Assembly: GCA_964609675.1 (NCBI GenBank)
Contig: CAZSRX010000023.1
Location: 1 to 64,000 of the forward strand
Length of the DNA stretch: 64,000 nucleotides
Direction: 5' to 3'
Source of the DNA: CAZSRX01 sp964609675 [NCBI: uncultured Bacteroidota bacterium]
Lineage (GTDB): Bacteria; CLD3; SB21
Shown in pieces: positions 1-8,128 of the stretch. Position 1 is the stretch's first letter. Each line of letters begins with the position of its first letter. The notes under the pieces are model-generated. The model did not search any database and was not told where the DNA came from. It saw nothing but the letters and a program-made list of their open reading frames with translations. The position numbers and the translations under genes were made by a program.

Positions 1-69
1 GCCCTATTTTTAGGCTTCTACAAGAAATCAAGAAATATTTTTCGGGGAGTGCCAGATCAAAAAAAAATG

Positions 70-98
70 TTGACAAATGAAACTTTTTATAGTATAAT
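70..98 (+). promoter_or_regulatory. sigma70-type promoter of the TetR/RND efflux operon
   Basis: A consensus -35 TTGACA (70-75) and -10 TATAAT (93-98) are separated by exactly 17 bp, about 90 bp upstream of the TetR start. This is the strongest housekeeping promoter in the window and reads toward the regulator and efflux genes. Confidence 0.85.
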
Positions 99-107
99 AC
101 GTATCAA

Positions 108-125
108 TGACTGACTGGTCAGTAA
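108..125. promoter_or_regulatory. TetR-family operator (imperfect palindrome)
   Basis: The sequence tgactgactggtcagtaa lies 10 bp downstream of the -10 element, over the expected transcription start. Its CTGAC/GTCAG half sites resemble operators of TetR regulators that control RND efflux operons. Binding here would block initiation, so the 190-804 regulator probably represses itself and the pump. The operator role is inferred from position and symmetry. Confidence 0.7.
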
Positions 126-189
126 GAGATATTAGTAACAAGATGATAAAATGATAATAAACAATTATATAATAAAACAATAAAGAAAA

Positions 190-804
190 ATGGCTACTCA
201 CGAGTCAGAAGATTCAAGAAAAAAACAAATCCTAAATTCAGCATTAACATGCTTCTCCAATGGGGGGTTGGATAAAGTAACAATAGAGGATATTGCAAAG
301 GAAGCCGGGCTAAGTAAAGGTACTATATACTTATATTATAAAAGTAAAGATGAGCTCATTTATGCTCTTTGCGAAGCATGGTGTAAGATCAGTGACCAGG
401 CGATGTTTAAAATGGCCGTCGAATGTGACCTGGACCGCATGATTTATGAATTTCCGCAATATCTTTTCCGGCAGACACAATTAGAAAAACATCATAAGTT
501 TTTCTTCCAGCTCTGGGCGCGATCGGTAGACAATGAACAACTTCGGGGACGTCTGACGGCCATGCATAAGGAACATCACGCAAAATCCCTCGACTTATTG
601 CGAACCGCGCTATCTAAAAAACTCCTGAAAGAAGATGTGGATATTGAACTGCTGGCCATTACCATCCACGCCTTATTCGACGGTTTGCTGATACAATGGC
701 ATTTCGACCCGGAGATAGATCTGGAAAAGTGCTGGAAAAATGCGATAGATAATTTGCGGTTCGGCATCGGGTTGCAGCACGCCGGGGGGAACGAAGAAAC
801 CTAA
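190..804 (+). CDS. TetR/AcrR-family transcriptional repressor
   Basis: A 204-residue one-component regulator with an N-terminal TetR helix-turn-helix at about residues 12-58 (T31-IEDIAKEAG-LSKGTIYLYYKSK), followed by an all-helical ligand-binding domain. Length is normal for the family. It is the first gene of a same-strand cluster with a TolC-type outer membrane factor, a membrane fusion protein and an RND pump, so it most likely represses the efflux operon and is relieved by a pump substrate. A palindromic operator sits over its promoter at 108-125. The start is the first ATG after the promoter; there is no strong Shine-Dalgarno. The ligand cannot be told from sequence. Confidence 0.93.
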   Translation: MATHESEDSRKKQILNSALTCFSNGGLDKVTIEDIAKEAGLSKGTIYLYYKSKDELIYALCEAWCKISDQAMFKMAVECDLDRMIYEFPQYLFRQTQLEKHHKFFFQLWARSVDNEQLRGRLTAMHKEHHAKSLDLLRTALSKKLLKEDVDIELLAITIHALFDGLLIQWHFDPEIDLEKCWKNAIDNLRFGIGLQHAGGNEET

Positions 805-867
805 TAAACACTTCTTATGCATAACTTATACGGTACAGGACATTTAGATAATCATACGGGAGCGCTT

Positions 868-2205
868 ATGCGAATACGAATCTGGATCCTTTTACTACTG
901 ATTTTCATTGATCCGCTTAGGGCGCAGGAAAAGAAAACTTATACTCTGGATGAAGCGATTCAAACTGCGCTGGAAAAAAACAGCGAACTGCAAATCGCGC
1001 GGCTGGAATCGGAAAAGGCCGGGGCGCAGGTCTGGGAAGCCTACGGGTATGCCATGCCTTCGGTAACGTTTGATGCGCGCTATACCAAACCGCTTAAAAA
1101 ACAGGTGATGTTTCTGCCGGCGATATTTTTTGGTCAGCAATCCACCGACCTGATCCCGATATCGTTTGAACGGAACAACTCCTTCAATATGGGGTTTACG
1201 GCCACGCAGGTTCTGTTTAATGCGGCGGTGTTTACGGGCGTGGGGACGGCGAAGGTATATCAGAAAGTATCGAAGGAACAATACCGTGCGGCGTATCATA
1301 AAACCGTGGCCGGCGTGAAGAAAGCGTTTTACGCGGCCTTACTGACGCGGCAGATTGTTGAAACCACGCAGGCCAGCCTGCGCAATGCCGAAGACAACCT
1401 GAACAGCGTGCGCGCGCTGAACCGCAACGGCATCGTCTCCGATTACGATCTGATCCGCGCGGAAGTGCAGGTGGAAAACGTCCGGCCGATGGTCATCGAG
1501 GCCGAGCGGAACATGACGCTCGCTCTCAACGGGCTGAAGCTGGCGATGAATCTCGAAGCGGCCGACAGCATCGGCATCAGCGGCCGGCTGGAATTCGAGC
1601 CGGTGGACACGACGTTGATTGACGAATCGCTGGCGCTAAGCCACAATGCCTCCCTGCAGGCCCTTCAGCACCTCAAGGCATTTAATCAGGAGGTAATTAC
1701 TCTGCAGCGTTCCGAATACCTGCCGAGCTTAGCCGCGTTTGGAACGTACGACTGGCAGTCCCAGAGCAACCGCCTCGGGCAGACGTGGGACAAGCTGTAT
1801 GCCAGTTCCCATGTCGGGCTGACCCTGAGCGTCAATCTGTTCAACGGTTTCCGGACCACCTCCAAAGTTGCGCAGGCAAAAAAAGACACGCGCAAAGTCG
1901 AAGAACAAATATACGCGGCGCGCGAAGGTTTGCGTACGCAACTGCAGAACATCCGTTACCGCCTGCAGGAATCCGCCCGGCGTATCCAGAGCCAGGGCCG
2001 GACCGTCGAGCTGGCGGAGAAGGGATATCAAATCGCCCAGACACGCTACAGTACCGGTTCCGGCACTCAGCTGGAGGTCAATGACGCGGACGTCGCCCTG
2101 CTGCGGGCCCGACTGAACCGCGTACAGGCCGTTTACGACTACGCCGTCGCGCGGGCCGACCTCGAGGAAATCCTCTGCATTCCCCAAAACGAAACCATTC
2201 ATTAA
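868..2205 (+). CDS. TolC-family outer membrane efflux protein
   Basis: Outer membrane channel of a tripartite efflux pump, about 445 residues. The start at 868 is preferred because GGGAG lies 5 nt upstream and the protein then begins with a clean signal peptide (MRIRIWILLLLIFIDPLRAQ); an in-frame ATG at 817 would add 17 hydrophilic residues. Two OEP repeats follow, with coiled-coil stretches rich in A, L, E and R. A late motif (ARTRYSTGSG-like: QTRYSTGSGTQLEVNDA) is typical of the second OEP repeat. It ends 6 bp before the membrane fusion protein gene, so the two are co-transcribed. Confidence 0.93.
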   Translation: MRIRIWILLLLIFIDPLRAQEKKTYTLDEAIQTALEKNSELQIARLESEKAGAQVWEAYGYAMPSVTFDARYTKPLKKQVMFLPAIFFGQQSTDLIPISFERNNSFNMGFTATQVLFNAAVFTGVGTAKVYQKVSKEQYRAAYHKTVAGVKKAFYAALLTRQIVETTQASLRNAEDNLNSVRALNRNGIVSDYDLIRAEVQVENVRPMVIEAERNMTLALNGLKLAMNLEAADSIGISGRLEFEPVDTTLIDESLALSHNASLQALQHLKAFNQEVITLQRSEYLPSLAAFGTYDWQSQSNRLGQTWDKLYASSHVGLTLSVNLFNGFRTTSKVAQAKKDTRKVEEQIYAAREGLRTQLQNIRYRLQESARRIQSQGRTVELAEKGYQIAQTRYSTGSGTQLEVNDADVALLRARLNRVQAVYDYAVARADLEEILCIPQNETIH

Positions 2206-2211
2206 CCCATT

Positions 2212-3288
2212 ATGAGTCTATCTATGAAACACCTTTCCATCACGGCCGCGGCGGCTATGCTGATCCTCATCGGAGGCACGGTCATCACGGCCTGCAAATC
2301 TTCCAACGCGGAAAATGAAAAAACGAAAAACGAAAAACCCGAACCCGTGGTGTATGTGCAGGCGAAAAAAATTCAACCGGAGAAATTCACCAAAACCATC
2401 CAGTTGACCGGCAGCGTTCTTTCGATGAATGACATTGTGGTGCCGGCCGAAGAAAGCGGGCGCGTGCTGACCTGGTATGTATCCAAGGGCGCCTATGTAC
2501 AAAAAGGGCAGGTGATCGGGCAGATTGATTCCGTCCGTCAGCGCGCGGCTTATGACGCGGCCACGGCGGCGTTCCGGATAGCCGACATCAATTATGAAAA
2601 GCAGAAAAAGGCCTTCGAGGAGCAGGCGGTTTCTGAACTGCAGCTAAAAACGCTCGAATACCAGCGCGACGCCGCCAGGGCGCAGATGGAACTGGCCCGC
2701 CAGCAATACCTCAAGACCCGTATCGTATCGCCCGCAAACGGAATCGTCAACGAACGTTTTGTGGATGAAGGCGAGATGATCGGCGCCGGCATGCCCGCGG
2801 CGCAGGTCGTGGACGTGCATCAGCTGAAAGTCGCAGCCGGCGTCCCTGAACGCTATGCCGGCGATCTTCTTCCCGGTGCCCCCGTGGAATTCACCGTGGA
2901 CGCCTATCCGGACGAAACGTTCAAGGGGAAAATCGGTTTCATCGCCCCGTCCGTATCGTCCGAGAACCGGTCCATCCCGGTGGAAATCTACGTGAATAAT
3001 CCGTCGGGTAAACTCAAACCGCTGATGATTGCGAAAATCCAGCTCCGCCTCAAATCCGACGAAAAAGCCATCGTTATCTCCCAGGATATCGTCCAGTTGG
3101 TGGATATGAACCGTCTGGTCGTGTTTGTCGCGAAGGACGGGCGCGCGGAAGAACGGATCGTGCAGGTGGACGGTACCGACGGCAAAAACGTGCGGATTGT
3201 CAAAGGGCTCCAGATTGGCGACGACTTAATCACCGTCGGCTACCAGAACCTGATGCACAACCAGAAAGTGATTATTCAGCCGGAGTAA
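2212..3288 (+). CDS. RND efflux membrane fusion lipoprotein (HlyD/AcrA family)
   Basis: Periplasmic adaptor joining the RND pump to the TolC-type channel, 358 residues. It opens with a lipoprotein signal ending in the lipobox ITAC (Cys about residue 28), so it is probably lipid-anchored. A barrel-sandwich hybrid domain is split by a helical hairpin (about 85-200), followed by beta-barrel and membrane-proximal domains ending in 'GYQNLMHNQKVII'. An in-frame ATG at 2224 (MKHLSIT) is an equally good start. It lies 6 bp after the TolC gene and 53 bp before the pump gene. Confidence 0.93.
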   Translation: MSLSMKHLSITAAAAMLILIGGTVITACKSSNAENEKTKNEKPEPVVYVQAKKIQPEKFTKTIQLTGSVLSMNDIVVPAEESGRVLTWYVSKGAYVQKGQVIGQIDSVRQRAAYDAATAAFRIADINYEKQKKAFEEQAVSELQLKTLEYQRDAARAQMELARQQYLKTRIVSPANGIVNERFVDEGEMIGAGMPAAQVVDVHQLKVAAGVPERYAGDLLPGAPVEFTVDAYPDETFKGKIGFIAPSVSSENRSIPVEIYVNNPSGKLKPLMIAKIQLRLKSDEKAIVISQDIVQLVDMNRLVVFVAKDGRAEERIVQVDGTDGKNVRIVKGLQIGDDLITVGYQNLMHNQKVIIQPE

Positions 3289-3341
3289 CACGGTCCGCCA
3301 TAGTCTCAAACGTCAACGACTGAATTATAACAGGAATACCC

Positions 3342-6300
3342 ATGAAACTTTCCAATTTGGCCATCGACAACCGCGTGACGGTTTACATTCTGATTGCGAT
3401 CATTGTGATCATCGGCCTTTCGTCCTACAGCTCGCTTCCCCGTGAAGCCGCGCCGGACATCACGGTACCGTACGTCATCGTGAATGTGCCGTATATCGGC
3501 GTCAGTCCTTCAGACATCGAAGGGCTTGTAACCCAGCCGCTGGAGAAAGAACTCAAATCGCTCCGCGACATCAAACACATCACGTCCAATTCCAAGGAGG
3601 GCTTATCGTCCATATTTGTCGAGTTTGAATCGGAGATCGACATTGACGATGCCGTGCGGCGGGTGCGCGACAAAGTCAATGAAACCCGTCCTTCCCTGCC
3701 GTCCGACATTCTCGATCCGATCGTGAGCGAGATCAACATCAGTGAATTTCCGATTATGTATGTTACGCTGGGCGGCAATTTCGGACTGGCGCGGCTGAAA
3801 AAAGTGGCCGACGATCTGCAGGATAAATTTGAGGCCATTCCCGGTGTGCTCAGCGCCGACATCACCGGCAACCTTCAGCCGGAAGTGCAGGTCCATTGCG
3901 ACGTGAACCGGCTCAAGGGATACAACATCGGATTTAACGATATCATCACCGCCATTCAGCGGGAAAACCTCACCATACCCGGCGGTTCCGTCGATAACGG
4001 TGTAACCGATTTCTCCGTACGGGTGCCGGGCGAATACAAAACCACGGCGCCGATTGAAGATATCCTCATTAAAATGCGGTCGGGCCGGCCGATTTACCTG
4101 CGCGACGTCGCCGAGGTGCATTTCGCGTTCGAAGACCGTAAAACCTACAGCCGCCTCAATGGAAATCCTGTCGTCACGCTGGCCGTACGCAAACGCGCCG
4201 GAGAAAACCTTGTCCGAATCGCCGATCAGGTGAAAACAATCATCGAGAATGAAAAGAAAAATTTTCCCGCCGGTCTGGAAGTGCATATCACCAACGACAC
4301 CTCCAAATACATCAAAACGACCGTTTTTGAAATGGAAAACAGCATCATGACCGGCATGTTTCTCGTCATCATGATTCTGTTCATGTTTTTCGGATTCAAG
4401 AATTCCCTGCTCATCAGCACGGCGATTCCTTTGTCCATGTTTATCGGGTTTATCGTCCTTTCTACGATGGGCATCACGCTGAATTTTGTCGTGCTCTTCA
4501 CGCTGATTCTGGTGCTCGGGATTCTTGTGGATGATGCGATTGTTGTGATTGAAAACATCTACCGCCATCAGCATGAATACGGCAAGGATCCCATTACCGC
4601 CGCGAAGGATGGCGTAAAAGAAGTGACGATTCCGGTAACGACGTCCACGATCACGACGATTTCCGGCTTTATTCCGCTTTTGTTCTGGCCGGGCATCATC
4701 GGCGATTTTATGTGGTTCCTTCCCGTAACGCTGATTATCACCATGTCGGCATCCCTTTTTACAGCCTTTGTTATCAGCCCGGTGCAGGCGGCTCAGTTTA
4801 TTAATTATCAGAAAGAAATCGCCAAGGTCAAACATACCGTAAAACACGGTAAACACTGGGAAAAATACAATCCATTTACGTTCCTTTATCACTGGGTCGA
4901 TGAACGGTTTTTCCCCGGCGCGCAGCGGAAATACGTCAATTCCGTCCGATGGACCATGCGTCACAAACGTACAACCATCCTGGGTTCCGTGCTGTTACTG
5001 GTCATCATCACGATGGTATTCGGAAAGTTTAATAACGGCATTGAATTTTTTCCGACAACCGAACCGAATGCGATGAACGTCCAGATTACCATGCCTCCGG
5101 GAACGCCGCTGGAAACGACCAACCAGGTCACCCTGCTCCTTGAAAAGCGTATCAACGGCATTCCGCAACGCAAGGACATTGAGTTCATTACCGCCAATGT
5201 GGGCACATCGACCGACCTTTTCGACTTCGGCGGACAGGGAACGGCTAACAAATCGACCGTTGCCATCAATATGTACGAACGCAAGGACCGCGTTTTCAAT
5301 TCTTTTGAGACGTTAGCCAGTATCCGCGAGGCGGTTACCGGTATTCCCGGCGCCATCATCAAAGTGGATGTACAAAAAAACGGGCCTCCCGTCGGCGCGC
5401 CCGTCAGCATTGAGATCTCAGGCGATGATTTCAAAATGCTCGCGCAATTATCCGATGAAATCCAGAAAAGAATCAAATCCATCGAAGGATTGGTCGATCT
5501 TAAAGACGACTACGACGAAGGCAAACCGGAAATTCAGGTGATGGTTGACCGTGAAAAAGCGGGATTATTGGAAATGAGTACGGGTCAAATCGGTTCGACG
5601 GTACGCACGGCGATCAGCGGAACCGAAGCCTCCACATTTCGGGTGGGCGAGGACGAATATAAAATTATGGTCCGACTCCGTGAAAACCAGCGCCAGTCAC
5701 CGAATGACATCGAGAATCTGAACATCACGTTCATGAACCAGCGCGGACAGTTGCTATCCGTTCCGCTGGTATCCGTGTCTACCGTTATCCGCAGTCAGGG
5801 TTTAACCAGCATCCGGCGCAAGGATCAGAAACGCGTCGTTACGATTACCGGCGACGTGCAGGAGCGCCTGGCCAATGATGTCCTGAAGGATATCCAGTCA
5901 ACCCTAAAAACCTATCCCCTGCCGAATGGGTATTCGGTAAAATTTACGGGCGAAACGGAAGAACAGGACAAGGCGGCGGCGTTTCTTTCCAAAGCGCTTT
6001 TAGTCACGATTCTGCTGATATTCATGGTCATGGTTACCGAGTTCAATTCAGTGAAGGTGCCGCTGGTGATCATGCTGAGCGTTCCGCTTTCGCTGATTGG
6101 CGTGTTCATCGGCCTGCTCATCACGCAGACGCCATTCAGTATATTGATGACAGGCGTCGGCGTAATCGCGCTGGCGGGCATTGTCGTGCGCAACGCGATT
6201 ATCCTGCTCGATTTCATGAAGCATCTGAAAGGAAGCGGGTTATCGCTCGAAGAATCGCTGGTGGAAGCGGGCCGTACGCGCCTCCGGCCGGTGGTGCTTA

Positions 6301-6569
6301 CCGCAATCGCCACCATACTCGGCGTAACGCCTCTGGCAACCGGCATTGATTTCGACTGGAGGAATTTCCATTTCGTCGTCGGCGCCGAAAGCAGTGATTT
6401 CTGGCGTCCGCTCGGCGTAGCCATCATCTTTGGCCTCTCCGTGTCCACGTTTCTTACTCTGGTGATTATTCCCACGGTATATGCCTGGGTCGAAGAAGCC
6501 CAAACCAACATCGCCAAAGTGTTCCGGCGCCTGTCCGCCCGTAAAGCCGAAACCGAACCGGCGGCCTGA
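3342..6569 (+). CDS. RND-family efflux transporter, inner membrane pump
   Basis: A 1075-residue proton-driven RND permease, full length for the HAE-type family. It has the N-terminal TM1 segment (IDNRVTVYILIAIIVII), two large periplasmic loops, and the TM4 motif LGILVDDAIVVIENIY with the paired Asp residues used for proton relay. The C-terminal half repeats the fold (GVIALAGIVVRNAIILLD). A Shine-Dalgarno AGGA is about 8 nt upstream. It is the last gene of the TetR-TolC-MFP-RND operon and is followed by a strong terminator. Substrate class (drug, bile-type detergent or lipid) cannot be set; charged residues typical of heavy-metal CzcA pumps were not identified. Confidence 0.94.
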   Translation: MKLSNLAIDNRVTVYILIAIIVIIGLSSYSSLPREAAPDITVPYVIVNVPYIGVSPSDIEGLVTQPLEKELKSLRDIKHITSNSKEGLSSIFVEFESEIDIDDAVRRVRDKVNETRPSLPSDILDPIVSEINISEFPIMYVTLGGNFGLARLKKVADDLQDKFEAIPGVLSADITGNLQPEVQVHCDVNRLKGYNIGFNDIITAIQRENLTIPGGSVDNGVTDFSVRVPGEYKTTAPIEDILIKMRSGRPIYLRDVAEVHFAFEDRKTYSRLNGNPVVTLAVRKRAGENLVRIADQVKTIIENEKKNFPAGLEVHITNDTSKYIKTTVFEMENSIMTGMFLVIMILFMFFGFKNSLLISTAIPLSMFIGFIVLSTMGITLNFVVLFTLILVLGILVDDAIVVIENIYRHQHEYGKDPITAAKDGVKEVTIPVTTSTITTISGFIPLLFWPGIIGDFMWFLPVTLIITMSASLFTAFVISPVQAAQFINYQKEIAKVKHTVKHGKHWEKYNPFTFLYHWVDERFFPGAQRKYVNSVRWTMRHKRTTILGSVLLLVIITMVFGKFNNGIEFFPTTEPNAMNVQITMPPGTPLETTNQVTLLLEKRINGIPQRKDIEFITANVGTSTDLFDFGGQGTANKSTVAINMYERKDRVFNSFETLASIREAVTGIPGAIIKVDVQKNGPPVGAPVSIEISGDDFKMLAQLSDEIQKRIKSIEGLVDLKDDYDEGKPEIQVMVDREKAGLLEMSTGQIGSTVRTAISGTEASTFRVGEDEYKIMVRLRENQRQSPNDIENLNITFMNQRGQLLSVPLVSVSTVIRSQGLTSIRRKDQKRVVTITGDVQERLANDVLKDIQSTLKTYPLPNGYSVKFTGETEEQDKAAAFLSKALLVTILLIFMVMVTEFNSVKVPLVIMLSVPLSLIGVFIGLLITQTPFSILMTGVGVIALAGIVVRNAIILLDFMKHLKGSGLSLEESLVEAGRTRLRPVVLTAIATILGVTPLATGIDFDWRNFHFVVGAESSDFWRPLGVAIIFGLSVSTFLTLVIIPTVYAWVEEAQTNIAKVFRRLSARKAETEPAA

Positions 6570-6591
6570 CCGATACGTTTTTTCCGGAAGC

Positions 6592-6635
6592 GATAGAGGC
6601 TGATTCCCCTTACGGGAACAGCCTCTATCATTTTT
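6592..6635 (+). terminator. Rho-independent terminator of the efflux operon
   Basis: GATAGAGGCTG (6592-6602) pairs with CAGCCTCTATC (6619-6629). An inner TTCCC/GGGAA stem extends it apart from one bulged A, and TTTTT follows. It lies 22 bp after the RND stop codon. Confidence 0.92.
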
Positions 6636-6935
6636 CCCTCCCGAAAAACGCTGTTTTGCCCCTTTAAAAAAGCTGAATATGTCAAAAGCGTGGTAAATTA
6701 CAGTATTTAGAAATAATTTACCGGTGGGACGGGTGTTCCGGCCCAAGGGGTTCCGGCGCCATGCGGCTGCAGGGCTGAAGTCATACCGGAGCGATTCAAA
6801 AGCATCAGAACTAACCGGAAAGGAAGTGTATGGGGCTTTATCAGGCGCGCTTGCCTACTTGATGCGGGGTTCGGCCAGACTTTATTGGTGATACGGTTTC
6901 AATCCTTAAAGTTCCGGCGATAAATCAAAAAAAAC
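6636..6935. other. intergenic stretch without a recognisable gene
   Basis: About 300 bp between the efflux terminator and the next promoter. It is GC-richer in the middle (6720-6800) with several short CCGG-type inverted motifs. No ORF with a credible start, no tRNA and no riboswitch fold was recognised. Confidence 0.5.
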
Positions 6936-6964
6936 TTGACATTATAAACGCAGGTGTTTATATT
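6936..6964 (+). promoter_or_regulatory. sigma70-type promoter of the surface-protein cluster
   Basis: TTGACA (6936-6941), a 17-bp spacer and TATATT (6959-6964). It gives a leader of roughly 160 nt before the lipoprotein start at 7133 and probably drives the surface genes 7133-15782. Confidence 0.75.
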
Positions 6965-7067
6965 TTTTGCGCTCAAGTACACAACACGACTGGGAATATA
7001 AATTCTTTTCATTTATCCTTGCGAATTAAACACGCTTTTAAATAACCGCTCCAAACACCTAAAAAAC

Positions 7068-7082
7068 GGAGGTGACATGTGA
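7068..7082 (+). promoter_or_regulatory. strong ribosome-binding site next to an ATG-TGA start-stop
   Basis: GGAGGTGA (7068-7075) is followed by ATG (7077-7079) and directly by TGA (7080-7082). A GTG at 7079 opens the lipoprotein frame 18 codons before the preferred ATG at 7133. The site could load ribosomes on a minimal start-stop or give a longer lipoprotein; neither can be shown from sequence. Confidence 0.4.
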
Positions 7083-7132
7083 CGAAAGGATTTTTAACCA
7101 ATAATTTATTTTGCACCAGAAAGGAGTTACTC

Positions 7133-8086
7133 ATGAAAAAGTTACTAATGCTTTCTGTGTTGATTCTCCCGCTGTGGACGTTGGCGTCTTGCGAAGACAA
7201 GGACAAAGACGAAGATCAAACGGCCAATATCAACACGCAAGAGAATGCGCAGATTGCCACCGATACGCTGTTTTATTATTTTGCCAAGTTCCCTATCGAG
7301 GCGATGCTTCCGGTGCTGAACCTGGCGCATGAGTTTATGCCCAAGCAGCCGCTGCCCAGCGAGCCGGACGATTATACTTTTGATGACCAGTCGAACCGCT
7401 GGCGCTGGGTTTCCAGTTCGATTAATGAATACAAGAACGTTGTCTTTCCTTTACCGGACAGCGTGTACTATCCTGTTGCCGCAGGGGATACTGTTTACTA
7501 TGGCGACACGGTACTGTACAACAATAACTACCGGGTTTACTACGGTACGACTCCTGTCATCGGACCGGGCACCGTGGCCATTCCATGTAAATTCCCCACC
7601 CAGGAAACCGCGTCGATGCAGTTTTTGCATTACAAGCAATTCTCCCAGATTGTTCGATATGTAATTGAGCGGTATAACACCGGGACAGTTACCCTTACCG
7701 TTACCGGGCTGGAAGGACATGACAGCGACAGCGTAGCGGTGCTGAATGGTACCTGCGAATACGAATCGTACGGCACCTACAGGGATCACAAGAAACCCAG
7801 TGACACTACGATTGTGGAAAAGAATTACAAGCTCAACCTGGAAATGACCGTCACCAACGTAACGATGAAGCTGGGCACCGCGTATCCGACCGGTGGCACC
7901 ATTACAATTAACAAGGCCAAGATGAGCATTAATCCGGATGACCCGACCGGCATGTACGGCAATCGGGAGATTAAAGGCATTCCTGATTTTAATACGACCG
8001 GAACCATTACTTTTGACGGAACGGCGGTTTTGACCATTAGCTTTGGCGGATGGAACACGACGCTGAACTTATTCCGTTTTATATAA
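7133..8086 (+). CDS. secreted lipoprotein of unknown function
   Basis: A 317-residue lipoprotein with a textbook signal (MKKLLMLSVLILPLWTLASC; lipobox LASC) followed by an acidic linker of alternating K, D and E. The start at 7133 is chosen because AAAGGAG is 7 nt upstream and the signal then begins directly. The mature part is rich in T, Y, V and G and predicted to be beta-rich; no enzyme motif was recognised. It is the first gene of a run with a TonB-dependent receptor, a giant secreted protein and a PorV-like barrel, so a role at the outer membrane as an accessory of that system is plausible. Confidence 0.85.
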   Translation: MKKLLMLSVLILPLWTLASCEDKDKDEDQTANINTQENAQIATDTLFYYFAKFPIEAMLPVLNLAHEFMPKQPLPSEPDDYTFDDQSNRWRWVSSSINEYKNVVFPLPDSVYYPVAAGDTVYYGDTVLYNNNYRVYYGTTPVIGPGTVAIPCKFPTQETASMQFLHYKQFSQIVRYVIERYNTGTVTLTVTGLEGHDSDSVAVLNGTCEYESYGTYRDHKKPSDTTIVEKNYKLNLEMTVTNVTMKLGTAYPTGGTITINKAKMSINPDDPTGMYGNREIKGIPDFNTTGTITFDGTAVLTISFGGWNTTLNLFRFI

Positions 8087-8128
8087 TTTGAAATAACTCT
8101 GAAACCAACTTTTTTAAAAGGAGTTGTT

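Noticed and set aside
3603-4964. Long open frame (453 codons) antisense to the RND pump
   Set aside because: It lies wholly within a full-length RND gene, encodes a biased His/Arg/Asp/Asn-rich peptide without family features, and arises from the codon pattern of the real gene.
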